Shown here: positions 63,527 to 64,000 of the stretch, piece by piece
Layout of the letters: every line of letters begins with the position of its first letter
Numbering within the stretch: the stretch's first letter is position 1
Assembly (NCBI RefSeq): GCF_003597395.2
Contig: NC_133782.1
Span: 10,285,060 to 10,349,059 of the forward strand
Source of the DNA: Chelonoidis abingdonii
Taxonomy: Eukaryota; Chordata; Testudines; Testudinidae
Reading direction: 5' to 3'
Length of the DNA stretch: 64,000 bases
The notes under the pieces: model-generated
What the model saw: the letters and a program-made list of their open reading frames with translations, nothing else
The model's database searches: none
Told to the model about the DNA's origin: nothing
Made by a program: the position numbers and the translations under genes

Positions 63527-64000
63527 TCTACATGAAAAGAGAGAGCATTTACAGTTAGATCATTTAACCCCTTTTGGAACTCCAACTACCCCAGGGCTAA
63601 CTCCACAACCTCTGGAGCCCCAGCTGCATCCACAAGATGAGTCAAAGACTGAAAATAAAAGAAGAGAATTGGTATGACTTGAGAATCTATGAATGAGATG
63701 ACATTAATATTAAACTTGCAGAAATAACCTTGCCTAATGTCGCATTTAATGCTTTGACCATTTTGATGCACATCACTTACAATGTGTTTATATGTAAAGT
63801 GTAGAATATATAGAAGCAAATTTGGATCTGCAGGAAAAGGGAGGCTGTCATAAGTAGGTAGGTGTCATAAGTAGGTAGGTAAGGGTTAAGTTTCTTTTAC
63901 CTGGAAAGGGTAACCAAACACCTGACCAGAGGACCAATCAGAGAACTAGATTGTTTAAAGTCAGGGGCGGGAATTTGTATACTCGGGGTCTTTTTTGTTT
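63527..64000 (-). other. FAM217B: FAM217B upstream intron
   Basis: Begins with the putative acceptor (catgtag on the minus strand). No further exon is recognisable before the window ends. The stretch 63846-64000 (aagggttaagtttcttttac, accaatcagagaactagat) looks like the start of a retroelement. Confidence 0.5.
63846..63879. repeat. perfect 17-bp tandem duplication
   Basis: tgtcataagtaggtagg occurs twice in succession (63846-63862 and 63863-63879). Confidence 0.95.

Noticed and set aside
1..64000. CRISPR arrays, operons or prokaryotic systems
   Set aside because: Nothing of the sort: the DNA is intron-rich vertebrate sequence with no direct-repeat/spacer pattern.

Overview
This is vertebrate nuclear DNA: split genes with GT-AG introns, a CpG-island promoter and dense interspersed repeats. 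The repeat set (CR1 LINEs ending in ATTCTATGAT-type 3' tails, tRNA-type SINEs with a CR1-like 3' end, Penelope-like retroelement termini, hAT and Harbinger-type MITEs, solo LTRs) points to a non-avian sauropsid and most likely a turtle. The species call is inference; I could not search a database.

Two protein-coding genes are present, both on the minus strand. (1) CDH26 (cadherin-like 26) runs from an ATG at 39020 to a stop at 6262. I reconstructed all 17 coding exons by eye. Every junction is GT-AG and every splice phase agrees, giving a 2427-nt CDS (808 residues) that aligns with remembered human CDH26 from signal peptide to C-terminus. The parts are a signal peptide, a furin-cleaved prodomain (RRTKR), mature start RW (Trp2), four cadherin repeats plus a Cys-bearing membrane-proximal domain, one transmembrane helix and a tail of about 169 residues. 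(2) FAM217B has an intact 396-codon exon at 62336-63526. FAM217B next to CDH26 in the same orientation is the arrangement of human 20q13.33, so synteny supports both calls. No other protein-coding gene was found in the 23 kb between them.

Layout. 1-6.2 kb: 3' flank of CDH26, repeats and the 3' UTR. 6.3-39.0 kb: CDH26, with intron 1 (about 9.4 kb) holding a diverged tandem duplication of about 3.4 kb. 38.9-39.6 kb: CpG island with a TATA-like box. 39.6-62.3 kb: intergenic, repeat-rich. 62.3-63.5 kb: FAM217B. 63.5-64 kb: its upstream intron or flank.

The most interesting non-genic signal is a set of Penelope-like element (PLE) 3' ends. One follows a decayed reverse transcriptase relic in CDH26 intron 12. 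Four others are short foldback (inverted) dimers at 44.8, 55.9, 57.8 and 60.0 kb, three of them with perfect 10-13 bp target-site duplications. The centre of symmetry in each is a hammerhead-ribozyme-like core (CTGANGA, hairpin, GAAA). Other notable items are a 30-bp near-copy of CDH26 exon 11 in intron 12, a solo LTR whose empty site survives in the paralogous duplicate, and several nested transposon insertions that allow relative dating.
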